A stretch of DNA of 64,000 nucleotides from an uncultured Lachnospiraceae bacterium (GCA_910585825.1 CAJUEY010000001.1:102964-166963), one strand, 5' to 3'; positions 49,395-59,432 are shown, numbered from the stretch's first letter. Numbers and translations are program-made. Notes: generated by a model from the sequence alone, not told the origin.

Positions 49395-51209
49395 TTGAAA
49401 AAACACAGTTACAGAGGATTTGGATTCTATGCGATGCTGGTTATCGTAGTGGTGGTCGTCTGGATGATGCTGGATGCAAGAGGAAATACTTCAGAATCCT
49501 GTACGATAACGGAATTGCAGAATGCATTGGATAGGGAAGATGTCATTTATATTGAAATTGAACAGAACCGGGAGATTCCTACTGGTATTGTAAATATTTA
49601 TTTTAAAAATAATGTCTCAAAAGAACTGAATGTATCTGATGTGAATAAGATACAGGAGCTGCTGGAGGAAAAGAAGTTTTATAATTACTATGTAAAAGAT
49701 GTTCCTCCGGAAAGCTGGATTTTAAATCTGCTGCCGCTGCTGATTGTTCTGGCGACCATGTTTATTTTATTTATTATTATGAGTAATCAGGCGGCGTCAG
49801 GAGGAGGCGGCGTCAAGATGATGAATTTTGGCAAGAGCCGGGCCAGAATGTTCACCAATGACAATATGATGAACTTTGGCAAAGTTGCAGGACTGAAAGA
49901 GGAAAAAGAAGAACTGGTAGAATTGGTGGATTTCCTGAAATCTCCCCGGAAATATATCCGCTTGGGAGCAAGAATTCCAAAGGGAATCCTGCTTGTAGGG
50001 CCTCCGGGAACAGGTAAGACTTTGCTGGCAAAAGCAGTGGCCGGCGAGGCGGGGGTGCCGTTTTTCAGTATTTCCGGTTCTGACTTTGTAGAGATGTTTG
50101 TGGGCGTAGGAGCTTCCCGCGTCCGGGATCTTTTTGAAGAGGCGAAGAAAAACTCGCCCTGCATTGTATTTATTGATGAGATCGACGCTGTGGCAAGACG
50201 CCGGGGAACCGGTATGGGCGGCGGACATGATGAAAGAGAGCAGACATTGAACCAGATGCTGGTGGAAATGGACGGTTTTGGCGTAAATGAGGGAATTATC
50301 GTTATGGCAGCTACGAACCGTGTGGATATATTAGATCCGGCGATTATGCGTCCGGGAAGATTTGACCGTAAAATTCATGTGGGCAGACCGGATATTGGAG
50401 GCCGGGAAGAAATCTTAAATGTACATGCGAGGAATAAACCTCTGGGAGATGATGTGGATTTAAAACAGATTGCCCAGACTACGGCGGGATTTACAGGAGC
50501 AGATTTAGAAAACCTCTTAAATGAGGCGGCAATTAATGCTGCAAAAGCCGACCGGGCTTATATTGTGCAGAACGATATCCGTCAGTCCTTTGTCAAGGTG
50601 GGGATTGGCGCTGAGAAAAAGAGCCGCATCATTACCGAAAAAGAAAAGAGAGTGACGGCTTTTCATGAGGCGGGTCATGCAATTCTGTTTCATGTACTGC
50701 CGGATGTAGGGCCGGTGGACACCGTATCAATCATCCCGACGGGATCAGGAGCGGCGGGATATACGATGCCTTTGAGTGAAGATGATAAGATGTTTAATAC
50801 CAAAGGCCGTATGCTGCAGGAAATCGTTGTTGATCTTGGCGGCCGCGTGGCGGAAGAAATGGTGTTTGACGATATTACAACAGGGGCATCCCAGGATATC
50901 AAGCAGGCGACGCAGCTTGCCAAAGCCATGGTAACCAAGTACGGCATGTCGGAACATGTCGGACTGATTAATTATGACAGTGATGATGATGAAGTTTTTA
51001 TCGGCAGAGATTTGGCCCATACGAGAGGTTATGGCGAAAGTGTCGCTACGCGGATTGATGAGGAAGTAAAACGGATCATTGATGAGTGTTATGAAAAAGC
51101 AAAGAAGATTATACACGAACATGAGACGGTTTTAAATAAGTGTGCAGAGCTTTTGCTGGAGAAGGAAAAGATCAACCGAGAAGAGTTTGAGGGATTGTTC
51201 CAGTTATAA
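49395..51209 (+). CDS. ftsH: ATP-dependent zinc metalloprotease FtsH
   Basis: FtsH degrades misfolded and regulatory membrane proteins. The 604-residue protein has two membrane helices (about 9-27 and 110-132) flanking an external domain. The AAA domain has Walker A GPPGTGKT (202-209), IVFIDEIDAVARRRG and the second region of homology NRVDILDPAIMRPGRFDR. The zinc site HEAGH begins at His424. The start is TTG at 49395, seven bases after AAGGAGG. The chain has a Gly-rich linker after the second helix (QAASGGGGVK). Confidence 0.96.
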   Translation: MKKHSYRGFGFYAMLVIVVVVVWMMLDARGNTSESCTITELQNALDREDVIYIEIEQNREIPTGIVNIYFKNNVSKELNVSDVNKIQELLEEKKFYNYYVKDVPPESWILNLLPLLIVLATMFILFIIMSNQAASGGGGVKMMNFGKSRARMFTNDNMMNFGKVAGLKEEKEELVELVDFLKSPRKYIRLGARIPKGILLVGPPGTGKTLLAKAVAGEAGVPFFSISGSDFVEMFVGVGASRVRDLFEEAKKNSPCIVFIDEIDAVARRRGTGMGGGHDEREQTLNQMLVEMDGFGVNEGIIVMAATNRVDILDPAIMRPGRFDRKIHVGRPDIGGREEILNVHARNKPLGDDVDLKQIAQTTAGFTGADLENLLNEAAINAAKADRAYIVQNDIRQSFVKVGIGAEKKSRIITEKEKRVTAFHEAGHAILFHVLPDVGPVDTVSIIPTGSGAAGYTMPLSEDDKMFNTKGRMLQEIVVDLGGRVAEEMVFDDITTGASQDIKQATQLAKAMVTKYGMSEHVGLINYDSDDDEVFIGRDLAHTRGYGESVATRIDEEVKRIIDECYEKAKKIIHEHETVLNKCAELLLEKEKINREEFEGLFQL

Positions 51210-51229
51210 TCATTTTTGGAATTGTATAA

Positions 51230-51272
51230 TGTGCACAAAAACTGGGTTTGATTTTTGTGAAGTTTGTGCACA
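51230..51272. promoter_or_regulatory. Pair of TGTGCACA palindromes upstream of the GH13 gene
   Basis: The 8-base palindrome TGTGCACA occurs at 51230-51237 and 51265-51272. Extended, they form an inverted repeat TGTGCACAAA/TTTGTGCACA. A TATAAT lies at 51295-51300, so a repressor bound here would block that promoter. The regulator is unknown. Confidence 0.45.
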
Positions 51273-51364
51273 CTGATTTTGAAAATAGTGGTATTATAAT
51301 AAACGTAGAAACCCCCCAATCATTAATAGTTTTTGCTACACCCATAGTAAAAATACCTTCTCCT

Positions 51365-51395
51365 AAAAAGACAGCAGATTAACGGCTGTCTTTTT
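51365..51395 (+). terminator. Terminator between ftsH and the GH13 gene
   Basis: AAAAAGACAGC (51365-51375) and GCTGTCTTTTT (51385-51395) form a perfect 11-base stem with a T-run. Downstream (51410-51530) the leader of the GH13 gene holds further hairpins: GCCCGC/GCGGGC, AGAGAA/TTCTCT followed by Ts, and AATCTG/CAGATT. Confidence 0.85.
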
Positions 51396-51550
51396 ATATT
51401 ACAGAAAAATATAGTTGCTGAAACGGCTGCGCCCGCGCGGCGGGCAGCAAAGAGAATCTTCTCTTTTCGATAGAGTCGTGAATCTGAAAGAGACTGCCGG
51501 AGGCAGATTCTGCAAGTCATAAAAAGGATAAACAGAAAGAGGATCAAATA

Positions 51551-53659
51551 ATGAAACATAAATCGGTATATGAAATAAATAAAATGCAGCAGTATATTAT
51601 GCAGACGCGGCCTGTATTAGAGAAAGAGGCGTTATTTTCAGACGGAACCAAAGATTACCGGATTCCCACAGAGCCAAAAGAGAACGAAACAGTGACGATT
51701 CGTTTCCGCACGGCCAGGGATAATGTAGACCGGGTTGTTTTGTGTACAGAAGAAAACAGATATGAGATGAAACTGGCAGAGTGTGACGGAACCTTTGATT
51801 ATTATGCAGTGGAAATTTCCCTTGGTACGGAGGCTTTTTCTTATTATTTTGAAATTATATCAGGGATGCTGTGCTGCCGGTTTGACCGCTATGGTGTGAC
51901 AACGGAGATACGGGAGGCGTATTTTTTCCGGATTGTTCCTGGGTTTTCTACTCCGGACTGGGCAAAGGGAGCTGTTATTTACCAGATTATGGTAGATCGT
52001 TTTTACAACGGAGATGAGACAAATGATGTGTTGAACGGAGAATATTTCTATGTTCACACCCTTAGCACAAAGGTGCCCAAAGAACAGTGGGAAAAATGTC
52101 CGGAGAATTTCAGCGTAGGAGAATTCTATGGCGGTGATTTGGAAGGCGTGCGGCAAAAGCTGAATTATTTGTCGAATTTAGGCGTGGAAGTCATTTATTT
52201 TAATCCGCTGTTTGTGTCTCCTTCCAATCACAAATACGATACTCAGGATTATGATCATATTGATCCTCATTTTGCAAAAATTTTGGAAGATGAAGGAGAG
52301 CTTTTAACGGAAGGCGTACAGGATAACAGGAGGGCGACCCGTTACTGCAGCCGTGTAACAAGCCGGAAGAATTTAGAAGCCAGTAATGCTTTTTTTGCAG
52401 AGTTTGTCAAAGAAGTGCACAGCCGCGGCATGAAAGTCATTCTGGACGGGGCGTTCAATCACTGTGGTTCCTTCAACTGCTGGCTGGATCGGGAAAAGAT
52501 TTATGAGGGAAAAGAAGGCTTTGCAAAAGGCGCTTATATCTCAAAAGACAGTCCTTACAGAAGTTACTTTGGATTTCGTGATGATGATGACAACGCATGG
52601 CCGGATAATAAGAATTATGAAGGCTGGTGGGGGCATGAAACACTGCCGAAACTGAATTTTGAAGGTTCTCAGATTTTATACAATGATATTTTGCGGATTG
52701 CCGGAAAATGGGTATCCGAACCTTACTGCGCAGATGGCTGGCGTCTGGATGTGGCAGAAGATTTAGGGCATAGCAAAGAATTCAATCATCGTTTCTGGAG
52801 AGACTTCCGGGATGCTGTGAAAGAGGCAAATCCGGAGGCGGTAATTCTGGCAGAGCATTACGGAGATCCCAAAAACTGGCTGGAAGGCGACCAGTGGGAT
52901 ACCATTATGAATTATGTGGCGTTTATGGAGCCTCTGACATGGTTTTTGACGGGGATGGAAAAACACAGTGACGAATATGTTCCGGAACGTATCGGCAAAA
53001 TACAGGATTTTGAAGGAGCAATGCGTCATTATATGACGAGTTTTATGACATCTTCTCTGCTTTGTTCCATGAACCAGCTTTCCAATCACGATCACTCCAG
53101 ATTTTTGACAAGGACAAATCACAAAGCCGGAAGAGTGGAATATCTGGGGGCTGCGGCTGCAGAAGAAGGTGTAGATTACCGTGTGATGCGGGAAGCTGTG
53201 TTGATTCAGATGACATGGCCGGGAGCGCCCACGGTGTACTATGGAGATGAGGTAGGACTTTGCGGTTTTACAGACCCGGATAACAGGCGGACTTATCCAT
53301 GGGGACATGAAAATCGTGAGCTTTTGGATTTTTACCGTGACTTGATTTGGATTCACAAGGGGAACGAGGCGTTTTGCACAGGCTCTTTCCGTTTTTTGGA
53401 CAGTTCGGATCAGTTTTTGTGTTATGCCAGATTTAATAGGAAACAGCAATTTATTATTATTGTGAATAATGATGATGCGGAAAAAACGACGCAGCTGCGT
53501 GTTGTCGGCGCCGGAGTGCCAGAGGAGGGTATGATGCGCCGCGTTATTGTTACAACGGAAAACGGTTATTCTTTAATGCCGCAGTATTATCCCATTAAGA
53601 AGGGAAACATATTTGTTTCTATGCAGAAAAAATCAGCGGTTATTTTAGAGAGAATTTAA
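51551..53659 (+). CDS. GH13 alpha-glucan hydrolase (neopullulanase/alpha-amylase type)
   Basis: This 702-residue protein is a cytoplasmic glycoside hydrolase of family 13; no signal peptide is present. A beta-rich N-terminal domain (about 1-130) of the kind found in neopullulanases precedes the catalytic barrel. Barrel motifs are VIYQIMVDRFYNGD, VILDGAFNHCG, GWRLDVAED with nucleophile Asp400, ILAEHYGD with acid Glu435, and LSNHDHSRF with Asp514. It likely degrades malto-oligosaccharides, pullulan fragments or stored glycogen. The exact specificity cannot be set. AGAGGA precedes the ATG. Confidence 0.88.
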   Translation: MKHKSVYEINKMQQYIMQTRPVLEKEALFSDGTKDYRIPTEPKENETVTIRFRTARDNVDRVVLCTEENRYEMKLAECDGTFDYYAVEISLGTEAFSYYFEIISGMLCCRFDRYGVTTEIREAYFFRIVPGFSTPDWAKGAVIYQIMVDRFYNGDETNDVLNGEYFYVHTLSTKVPKEQWEKCPENFSVGEFYGGDLEGVRQKLNYLSNLGVEVIYFNPLFVSPSNHKYDTQDYDHIDPHFAKILEDEGELLTEGVQDNRRATRYCSRVTSRKNLEASNAFFAEFVKEVHSRGMKVILDGAFNHCGSFNCWLDREKIYEGKEGFAKGAYISKDSPYRSYFGFRDDDDNAWPDNKNYEGWWGHETLPKLNFEGSQILYNDILRIAGKWVSEPYCADGWRLDVAEDLGHSKEFNHRFWRDFRDAVKEANPEAVILAEHYGDPKNWLEGDQWDTIMNYVAFMEPLTWFLTGMEKHSDEYVPERIGKIQDFEGAMRHYMTSFMTSSLLCSMNQLSNHDHSRFLTRTNHKAGRVEYLGAAAAEEGVDYRVMREAVLIQMTWPGAPTVYYGDEVGLCGFTDPDNRRTYPWGHENRELLDFYRDLIWIHKGNEAFCTGSFRFLDSSDQFLCYARFNRKQQFIIIVNNDDAEKTTQLRVVGAGVPEEGMMRRVIVTTENGYSLMPQYYPIKKGNIFVSMQKKSAVILERI

Positions 53660-53734
53660 AAAATAACTTGAAAAATAAGATTATCTGTGCTATAATTCAA
53701 ATTTGTCAGGGCAGTTTTTATTGTCCGGCACAAT

Positions 53735-53816
53735 GGGCAGATTCCCGAGTGGCCAAAGGGGACAGACTGTAAATCTGCTGCAAATTGCTTCGGTGGTTCG
53801 AATCCACCTCTGCCCA
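53735..53816 (+). tRNA. tRNA-Tyr (anticodon GTA)
   Basis: The acceptor arms GGGCAGA and TCTGCCC pair, followed by discriminator A. The anticodon loop reads CTGTAAA (GTA). A long variable arm (about 53780-53795) marks a class II tRNA, as expected for bacterial Tyr, and the T-loop GGTTCGAATCC is standard. The CCA end is not encoded. Confidence 0.95.
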
Positions 53817-53879
53817 TTCTGTTTTTCCTGATTCTGCCATAAGGCATAGAGGGATTAATTTAAAGATAGCAAGGTAACT

Positions 53880-53965
53880 GCCGCAGTGGCGGAACTGGCA
53901 GACGCCCGGGACTTAAAATCCCGTGGGTAGTGATACCCGTACCGGTTCGATTCCGGTCTGCGGCA
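53880..53965 (+). tRNA. tRNA-Leu (anticodon TAA)
   Basis: The acceptor arms GCCGCAG and CTGCGGC pair, with discriminator A. The anticodon loop CTTAAAA gives TAA, reading UUA and UUG. The long variable arm TGGGTAGTGATACCC confirms class II, and GGTTCGATTCC is the T-loop. CCA is not encoded. It lies 63 bases after tRNA-Tyr. Confidence 0.95.
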
Positions 53966-53977
53966 TTTTTGGAAATG

Positions 53978-54008
53978 GCTTAAACGTAATGCGTTAAGCT
54001 GTTTTTTT
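53978..54008 (+). terminator. Terminator after the tRNA pair
   Basis: GCTTAAACG and CGTTAAGC form a stem with one bulged A, followed by TGTTTTTTT. Confidence 0.8.
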
Positions 54009-54168
54009 ATATAACAGAAATTCGCCCTCCAATATCCTGTTATAGAAACATGCTCCAGAAAAGACCGCGTTGCGGCCAAAGGAGAAATGTATCATGGGAA
54101 AACGTTATATCAGGAACGGCGGTTGTTTTTCTGTGATGTAAGAATAGAAAAGAAAGGAAGAGAAGGTT

Positions 54169-54861
54169 ATGGCAGTTAAATCAAAAAAGAATGGAAAAGA
54201 GCAGAAAAAGAAAAAGCAGATTATGATAGCGGGAGCAGTTGTATTGTGCTTTTGTGTTGCGGCGGCTTTGATCGCTGTATTTGCAGTTCCGAAAGAGGAG
54301 AAGGGAAATAACGAGCCGGAGACTGATTATGCGGATGCCGAAACGGAGAAGAAAGAAGATGCGGCGTCGGGAAGCAGTTATGCGGATATTGAAATACAGG
54401 ATTATGGTACGGTTACCATCCGGTTAGACCAGGAATCTGCGCCGATTACAACGGAAAATTTTATTAATCTTGCCAAAAGCGGTTTTTATGACGGATTGAC
54501 ATTTCACCGTATTATGGAAGGATTTATGATGCAGGGCGGCGATCCGGAAGGAACCGGTATGGGAGGTTCTGATCAGACAATTGTAGGAGAATTTTCTGAA
54601 AATGGTTATGACAATGATCTTTCTCATACCAGAGGGGCTGTTTCCATGGCGCGTTCCAATGATTATGACAGCGCAAGCTCCCAGTTTTTTATTGTTCATC
54701 AGGACAGTGTATTTCTGGATGGGCAGTATGCCGTTTTTGGTTATGTGACAGAAGGAATGGAAGTGGTAGATCAGATCTGTGAATCTGCAGAGCCGACTGA
54801 CGGCAATGGCACGATTCCTGCAGATCAGCAGCCGGTGATCACAAAAATTACAATACGGTAA
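54169..54861 (+). CDS. Membrane-anchored cyclophilin-type peptidyl-prolyl isomerase
   Basis: The 230-residue protein has a basic start, one membrane helix (about 18-40), an acidic linker and a cyclophilin domain (about 68-230). Catalytic and binding residues are visible in GLTFHRIMEGFMMQGGDPEGTGMGG and SASSQFFIV. It probably assists folding outside the membrane. AAAGGAAGAG precedes the ATG. The 160 bases before it contain only very short frames (15 to 30 codons), which I do not call as genes. A MATE gene follows after nine bases. Confidence 0.92.
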   Translation: MAVKSKKNGKEQKKKKQIMIAGAVVLCFCVAAALIAVFAVPKEEKGNNEPETDYADAETEKKEDAASGSSYADIEIQDYGTVTIRLDQESAPITTENFINLAKSGFYDGLTFHRIMEGFMMQGGDPEGTGMGGSDQTIVGEFSENGYDNDLSHTRGAVSMARSNDYDSASSQFFIVHQDSVFLDGQYAVFGYVTEGMEVVDQICESAEPTDGNGTIPADQQPVITKITIR

Positions 54862-54870
54862 AGCATCAGA

Positions 54871-56208
54871 ATGAAAGAACATAATCTTACTGAAGGAAGT
54901 ATTTTAAAAACGCTCCTGCTTTTTGCAGCGCCGTTTTTGGCGGCAAATATACTGCAGTCTCTGTATGGCGCCGTGGATTTGTTTGTGGTGGGAAAATACT
55001 GTACGGCAGAAAGTGTGGCCGCAGTATCCGTAGGGACACAGGTGACGCAGATTATTACCAGTCTGATTACGGGGCTGACACTGGGCAGCACGATTTTGAT
55101 TGGACAGTACACCGGAAGCAGAGAGTTTGAAATGGTAAAAAAGATCATTGGGACGACGCTGACGGTGTTTGCCATAACGGCAGTTGTACTGACTGTGGTT
55201 ATGCTTGTGTTGGAGCGGCCCCTTCTTATGCTTTTGGATACGCCGGAGAAATCTTTTGCACTGACTATGGAATATGTGGCGATTTGTCTTTGCGGCAATA
55301 TTTTTGTCTGCGGATACAATGCGATTAGCGCTATACTCCGGGGATATGGGGATTCCGCCAGACCGATGATGTTTGTTGCAATTGCATGCGGAATCAATGT
55401 GATACTGGATTTTTTGTTTGTGGGAGCTTTTGGCCTGGGTGTGGCTGGAACGGCTTTGGCGACAATTATCTCTCAGGGAATCAGCATGGGAATTGCGGTT
55501 GTATATTTAAAAAAGAAGGATTTTATCTTTGATTTTAAGTGGAAGAGTTTTTATCCTGTTTGGGATATTGTAAAAAAACTTGCTCGTGTGGGAATACCGA
55601 TTTCCTTTCAGGAACTGATGGTGCGGATTTCTTTTCTCTATCTCATGGCAGTGATGAACCGCTGCGGCGTTTATGCCGCTTCTGTAGTGGGGATCGGAAG
55701 TAAATATGACGTATTTGCAATGCTCTCGGCTACTTCTATGGCAAGCGCGCTGTCTGCGCTGACGGCGCAGAATATCGGTGCAGGAAAGCCCGACCGGGCA
55801 AGAAAGTCATTATGGTATGGAATGAGCTTTGCACTGGTGATTTCCTGTTTGTTTTGGCTGTGGGCGCAGCTTAGCCCTCAGTCTATGCTGCAGGTATTTA
55901 CCCATGATAAAAATGTCATAGCTGCAGGAGAGCCTTTTTTCCACTCCTGCAGCTATGATTATATTATGGTGACAATGGTGTTTTGTCTCAACGGATATTT
56001 AAACGGAAAGCAGAAAACTGTCTGGACAATGGTCAGCTGCAGCTTGGGGGCGCTTTTGCTCCGGATTCCGATGGTATTTTTCTTTGGGAAATATTTTGCC
56101 GGAGATTTGGGAATGTTAGGAAAGATTGCGCCGATTGTTTCCGGGGTTATGGCTTGTTATACGCTTATTTATGTGGTGTATGGGGAGAAACGGGAAAAAT
56201 TGGAGTAA
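54871..56208 (+). CDS. MATE-family efflux transporter (first)
   Basis: The 445-residue protein has 12 predicted membrane helices in two related halves and the MATE opening GSILKTLLLFAAPFLAANILQSLYGAVDLFVVGKY. MATE proteins export cationic drugs or metabolites in exchange for Na+ or H+. It lies nine bases after the cyclophilin gene with a poor ribosome site, so translation may be coupled. A second, only distantly similar MATE gene lies 4.4 kb downstream. Confidence 0.92.
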   Translation: MKEHNLTEGSILKTLLLFAAPFLAANILQSLYGAVDLFVVGKYCTAESVAAVSVGTQVTQIITSLITGLTLGSTILIGQYTGSREFEMVKKIIGTTLTVFAITAVVLTVVMLVLERPLLMLLDTPEKSFALTMEYVAICLCGNIFVCGYNAISAILRGYGDSARPMMFVAIACGINVILDFLFVGAFGLGVAGTALATIISQGISMGIAVVYLKKKDFIFDFKWKSFYPVWDIVKKLARVGIPISFQELMVRISFLYLMAVMNRCGVYAASVVGIGSKYDVFAMLSATSMASALSALTAQNIGAGKPDRARKSLWYGMSFALVISCLFWLWAQLSPQSMLQVFTHDKNVIAAGEPFFHSCSYDYIMVTMVFCLNGYLNGKQKTVWTMVSCSLGALLLRIPMVFFFGKYFAGDLGMLGKIAPIVSGVMACYTLIYVVYGEKREKLE

Positions 56209-56265
56209 AGTCAGATCCGGAGAAATTCTGTGATGGATTTGCTTTTGGTAGGAAAGAGGTGCTGA

Positions 56266-57576
56266 TTGAAACGGTATAGAAAGAAGAGTTTTTTACTTTG
56301 CAGCGTATTTTTGTTCTCATTATATCTGGCAGGATGTTCTTTTTTTGGAGTTTCCGAGAGGAATACGGAATCCGGTGAGGAGATGGAAAGTTCCAGGGGA
56401 GGGGATTTTGGAACAGAAATGTTAGAAAGCTCTGGAGAAGAGGTTTCTGAAACGGAAACGTTAGAACTTTCCGCAGCAGCTTCTTTAAATCCGGAAAAAA
56501 CAGAAGAAGAGATTTTACAGAAAAAAGCAGCGGAGTATTTGGATGAAATGACAATTGAAGAAAAGGCGGCGCAGTTATTTATTGTCCTGCCGGAATCGTT
56601 GATGGAAGGAGCCGGCAGTGTTACGGCAGCGGGTACAGCTGCACAGGAAGCGATCAATCAGATTCCTGTGGGCGGATTCATTTATATGCAAAACAATTTG
56701 CAGTCATCGGAGCAGGTAACATCTATGCTGGCGAATGTACAGAAGTTTAGCAGAGAGAGGATTGGACTTCCGATGTTTCTCTGTGTAGATGAAGAAGGAG
56801 GATCGGTTGCCAGGATTGCCGGTACGGGAAAATTTGATGTTCCCGGGATTGAGAGCATGGCGGAAATCGGACTGCGGCAGAATGCAGATGAGGCGTATGA
56901 AATTGGAACAACGATCGGCGGTTATCTTTCCGATTTGGGTTTTAATGTAGATTTTGCTCCGGTTGCAGATGTCTTAACGAATCCAGAGAATCAGGTGGTG
57001 AAGAAACGCGCCTTTGGTTCGGATGCCGGCGTCGTGTCTTATATGGCGGATGCCGCGGCAGAAGGACTCATGTCTCAGGGAATCCTGCCTTGTTTGAAAC
57101 ATTTTCCGGGACATGGAAATACAACTGCTGACACACATGCAGGTTATGCTTATAGCAATAAGACCAAAGAAGAGCTGTACGAGTGTGAGCTGATTCCTTT
57201 TCTGAAGGGAATTGAACATGACGTTCCATTTATTATGATTGGGCATATTTCTCTTCCGAATGTAATCGGCGATGACACGCCGGCATCCCTTTCATCGGTG
57301 ATAATGCAGGATTTGCTGAGAGAAGAAATGGGATATGAAGGGATCATAATTACGGATGCTTTTAATATGGGAGCGATTGTGAACCAGTATTCTTCTGCGG
57401 AGGCGGCGGTAAAAGCGCTGCAGGCGGGAGCGGATATTCTGCTTATGCCGAAAGATTTTTCATCGGCATATGAGGAAGTTGTTTCGGCAATGAAAGACGG
57501 GAGGCTCCCTGTGGAGCGGATTGATGAATCGCTGATGCGGATTTTCAGGAGGAAAATAGAATTGGATTCCAGGTAA
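56266..57576 (+). CDS. Beta-N-acetylhexosaminidase, GH3 (NagZ-like) lipoprotein
   Basis: GH3 NagZ enzymes release GlcNAc from muropeptides or other N-acetylglucosaminides. The 436-residue protein has a lipoprotein signal with lipobox LAGC (Cys19), so it acts outside the cell. The catalytic domain has the NagZ hallmark KHFPGHGNTTADTHAGY (about 279-295) and nucleophile Asp364 in ITDAFNMGAI. A single domain is present, without the GH3 C-terminal sandwich. The start is TTG at 56266, after AAGAGGTG. It precedes the broken GH16 gene. Confidence 0.9.
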   Translation: MKRYRKKSFLLCSVFLFSLYLAGCSFFGVSERNTESGEEMESSRGGDFGTEMLESSGEEVSETETLELSAAASLNPEKTEEEILQKKAAEYLDEMTIEEKAAQLFIVLPESLMEGAGSVTAAGTAAQEAINQIPVGGFIYMQNNLQSSEQVTSMLANVQKFSRERIGLPMFLCVDEEGGSVARIAGTGKFDVPGIESMAEIGLRQNADEAYEIGTTIGGYLSDLGFNVDFAPVADVLTNPENQVVKKRAFGSDAGVVSYMADAAAEGLMSQGILPCLKHFPGHGNTTADTHAGYAYSNKTKEELYECELIPFLKGIEHDVPFIMIGHISLPNVIGDDTPASLSSVIMQDLLREEMGYEGIIITDAFNMGAIVNQYSSAEAAVKALQAGADILLMPKDFSSAYEEVVSAMKDGRLPVERIDESLMRIFRRKIELDSR

Positions 57577-57639
57577 GAAACGGCGTTTTTGCATTTGGCG
57601 CAATGCTTTTATCATACGAAGAGAGAAAGAGAAGAGGAA

Positions 57640-59386
57640 ATGGAGAACAGAAATTTAAAAATGAGAGGGATGGCATTTCTGCTGGCGGCAGCAGTGACAG
57701 GAAGCGGTTTCTGGATGATGCCGGCAGAAAAGGGCGTGGAAGCGCAGGCGGCAGCAGTACAGGATTTAGAAAACGAGATTACACAGTATGAAGGATATGA
57801 ACTGGTCTGGAATGGTCGAAACCAAAACAAAGGCAAGCTGGCGTTACGGCAGATTTGATATACGCGCCAAACTTCCGGTGGCAAAAGGAATGTGGCCGGC
57901 AATTTGGATGATGCCTGATAAAGAGACCTATGACTGGCCCAAGGATGGGGAGATTGACATTATGGAACTGATTTCCCAGCAGCCGGATCTCTGCTACGGA
58001 ACAATTCACTGCGGAATTTCCGGTACGGATAAATACTGGCATCCCACAGCAACCTGCCGTCTGGAGAGCGGAAATTTTTATGATGCCTATCATTTGTTTT
58101 CTATGGAATGGGAGCCCGGCGTCATTCGCATGTATATGGATCAGCATCTTTATGCCACATATACGGACTGGGAATCCTGGGTTACCGGAAGAGGAGCGGT
58201 AACGCCGCAGACACCGCTGGATTTTCCGCATCCGTTTAACGCTCTTTTTTATCTGAAACTCAATCTTGCAACAGGGGGAAGCTGGTGCGAATCGACAGAT
58301 GAGACAACGGATTGGGAAAATGCGGTTATGAGCGTTGATTATGTGCGGGTCTATAAGGCGGTGGATCGGGTTTACCGTTATCAGGAAGAAGCGTTTCAGT
58401 CGTCCGTAAACAGACAGGGGCCGATCTGGTACGCGCAGAAACAGTCAAGTGATGCGGGACGTTGGGAAAATATGACAAGTTACAGTGAAGGGGAAGGCTG
58501 GAGAGAAGAAGGAATTTTGATTACGAATGAGAGCATATCCTGTGGAGCAGAAGACGGAGCCGTTGCATTTGTCGTGCCGGAGGAAGGATATGTAGAGGTA
58601 AGGCTGGCCCGGGAGGCTGTTTCGGACAAATTGTTTGAGTTAAAGATTACAAAAGGCGGCTATTTCAATGTGGATTCTTCTTTTTCGGAAGTTCGCGATA
58701 CGCTTGTATCCTGGAAAGCGCTTTTGAAAGACGGCAGATATTATACAGACGGGGCGGCAGAGGGAATAGTGATTTCGGCAGCGGCAGACGACGTTCTGCG
58801 GTTAGAGGTACATGCAGAAGGAACGGCCGTTCAAAATGTGGCGCCGATTATTTCTTATAAAAAAGCAGTGCAGATTTCTTTTAACGGAAACGGCGGACAT
58901 GGAACACTGCCGCAGGTCATCCATACCGGCGCAGGCGCCCGTGTAACGGTTCCCCAGTGCGGACTGGTCAAGGATGGGTATCTTTTTAACGGATGGAGCT
59001 GTGGAGATGAAATATACCAGACGGGGAATTGGTTAAAGCCTGAAAAAGATGAAATACTGACGGCGGTATGGAAAAAGAAAACGGAACAAAACCCGCAGTC
59101 AGAAGTGAAAACGCCTCCTCAAAAACCAAAGCTTGCATTAAAAAAAGCCGGAAATAAAGTGAAGCTGACTTGGAAAAAAGTAACAGACGCAGACGGATAC
59201 GAGATCAGCATGAAAATCGGAAAAGGCAAATATAAAGTAATTGCGCGGAAAGGGAAAGCGGCGAAAAGCTATAAGAAAACGGTGAGAAACAAAAAGACCG
59301 TATATTTCCGCATCAGGGCTTACAAAAACACAGAGAATGGGAAATTGTACGGAAAATATTCTGCGGTAAAAAAAATAAAGCCATGA
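57640..59386 (+). pseudogene. GH16 endo-beta-glucanase broken by an internal frame-shifting deletion
   Basis: The first frame (57640-57858) encodes a signal peptide and the GH16 opening YELVW, then runs into a stop. The second frame, from about 57808, resumes at VETKTKASWRYGRFDIRAKLP and continues to 59386 with the catalytic EIDIMELISQ (two Glu and one Asp), an InlB-type B-repeat region (about 58866-59070) and a fibronectin type III domain. In intact GH16 proteins about 70 residues lie between YELVW and the TKGKFS-type strand; these are missing and the frames differ. The junction is near 57800-57812. No single start gives both parts, so the enzyme is probably lost unless the assembly is wrong. 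Confidence 0.8.
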
Positions 59387-59432
59387 CGGCGAAATGAAGA
59401 TGTGAAAATACGAATCAAAGCAATGGAGAAAA

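Noticed and set aside
54094..54141. 15-codon frame (MGKRYIRNGGCFSVM) before the cyclophilin gene
   Set aside because: Too short to judge, ribosome site at poor spacing, and a competing overlapping frame. No leader-peptide logic can be shown.
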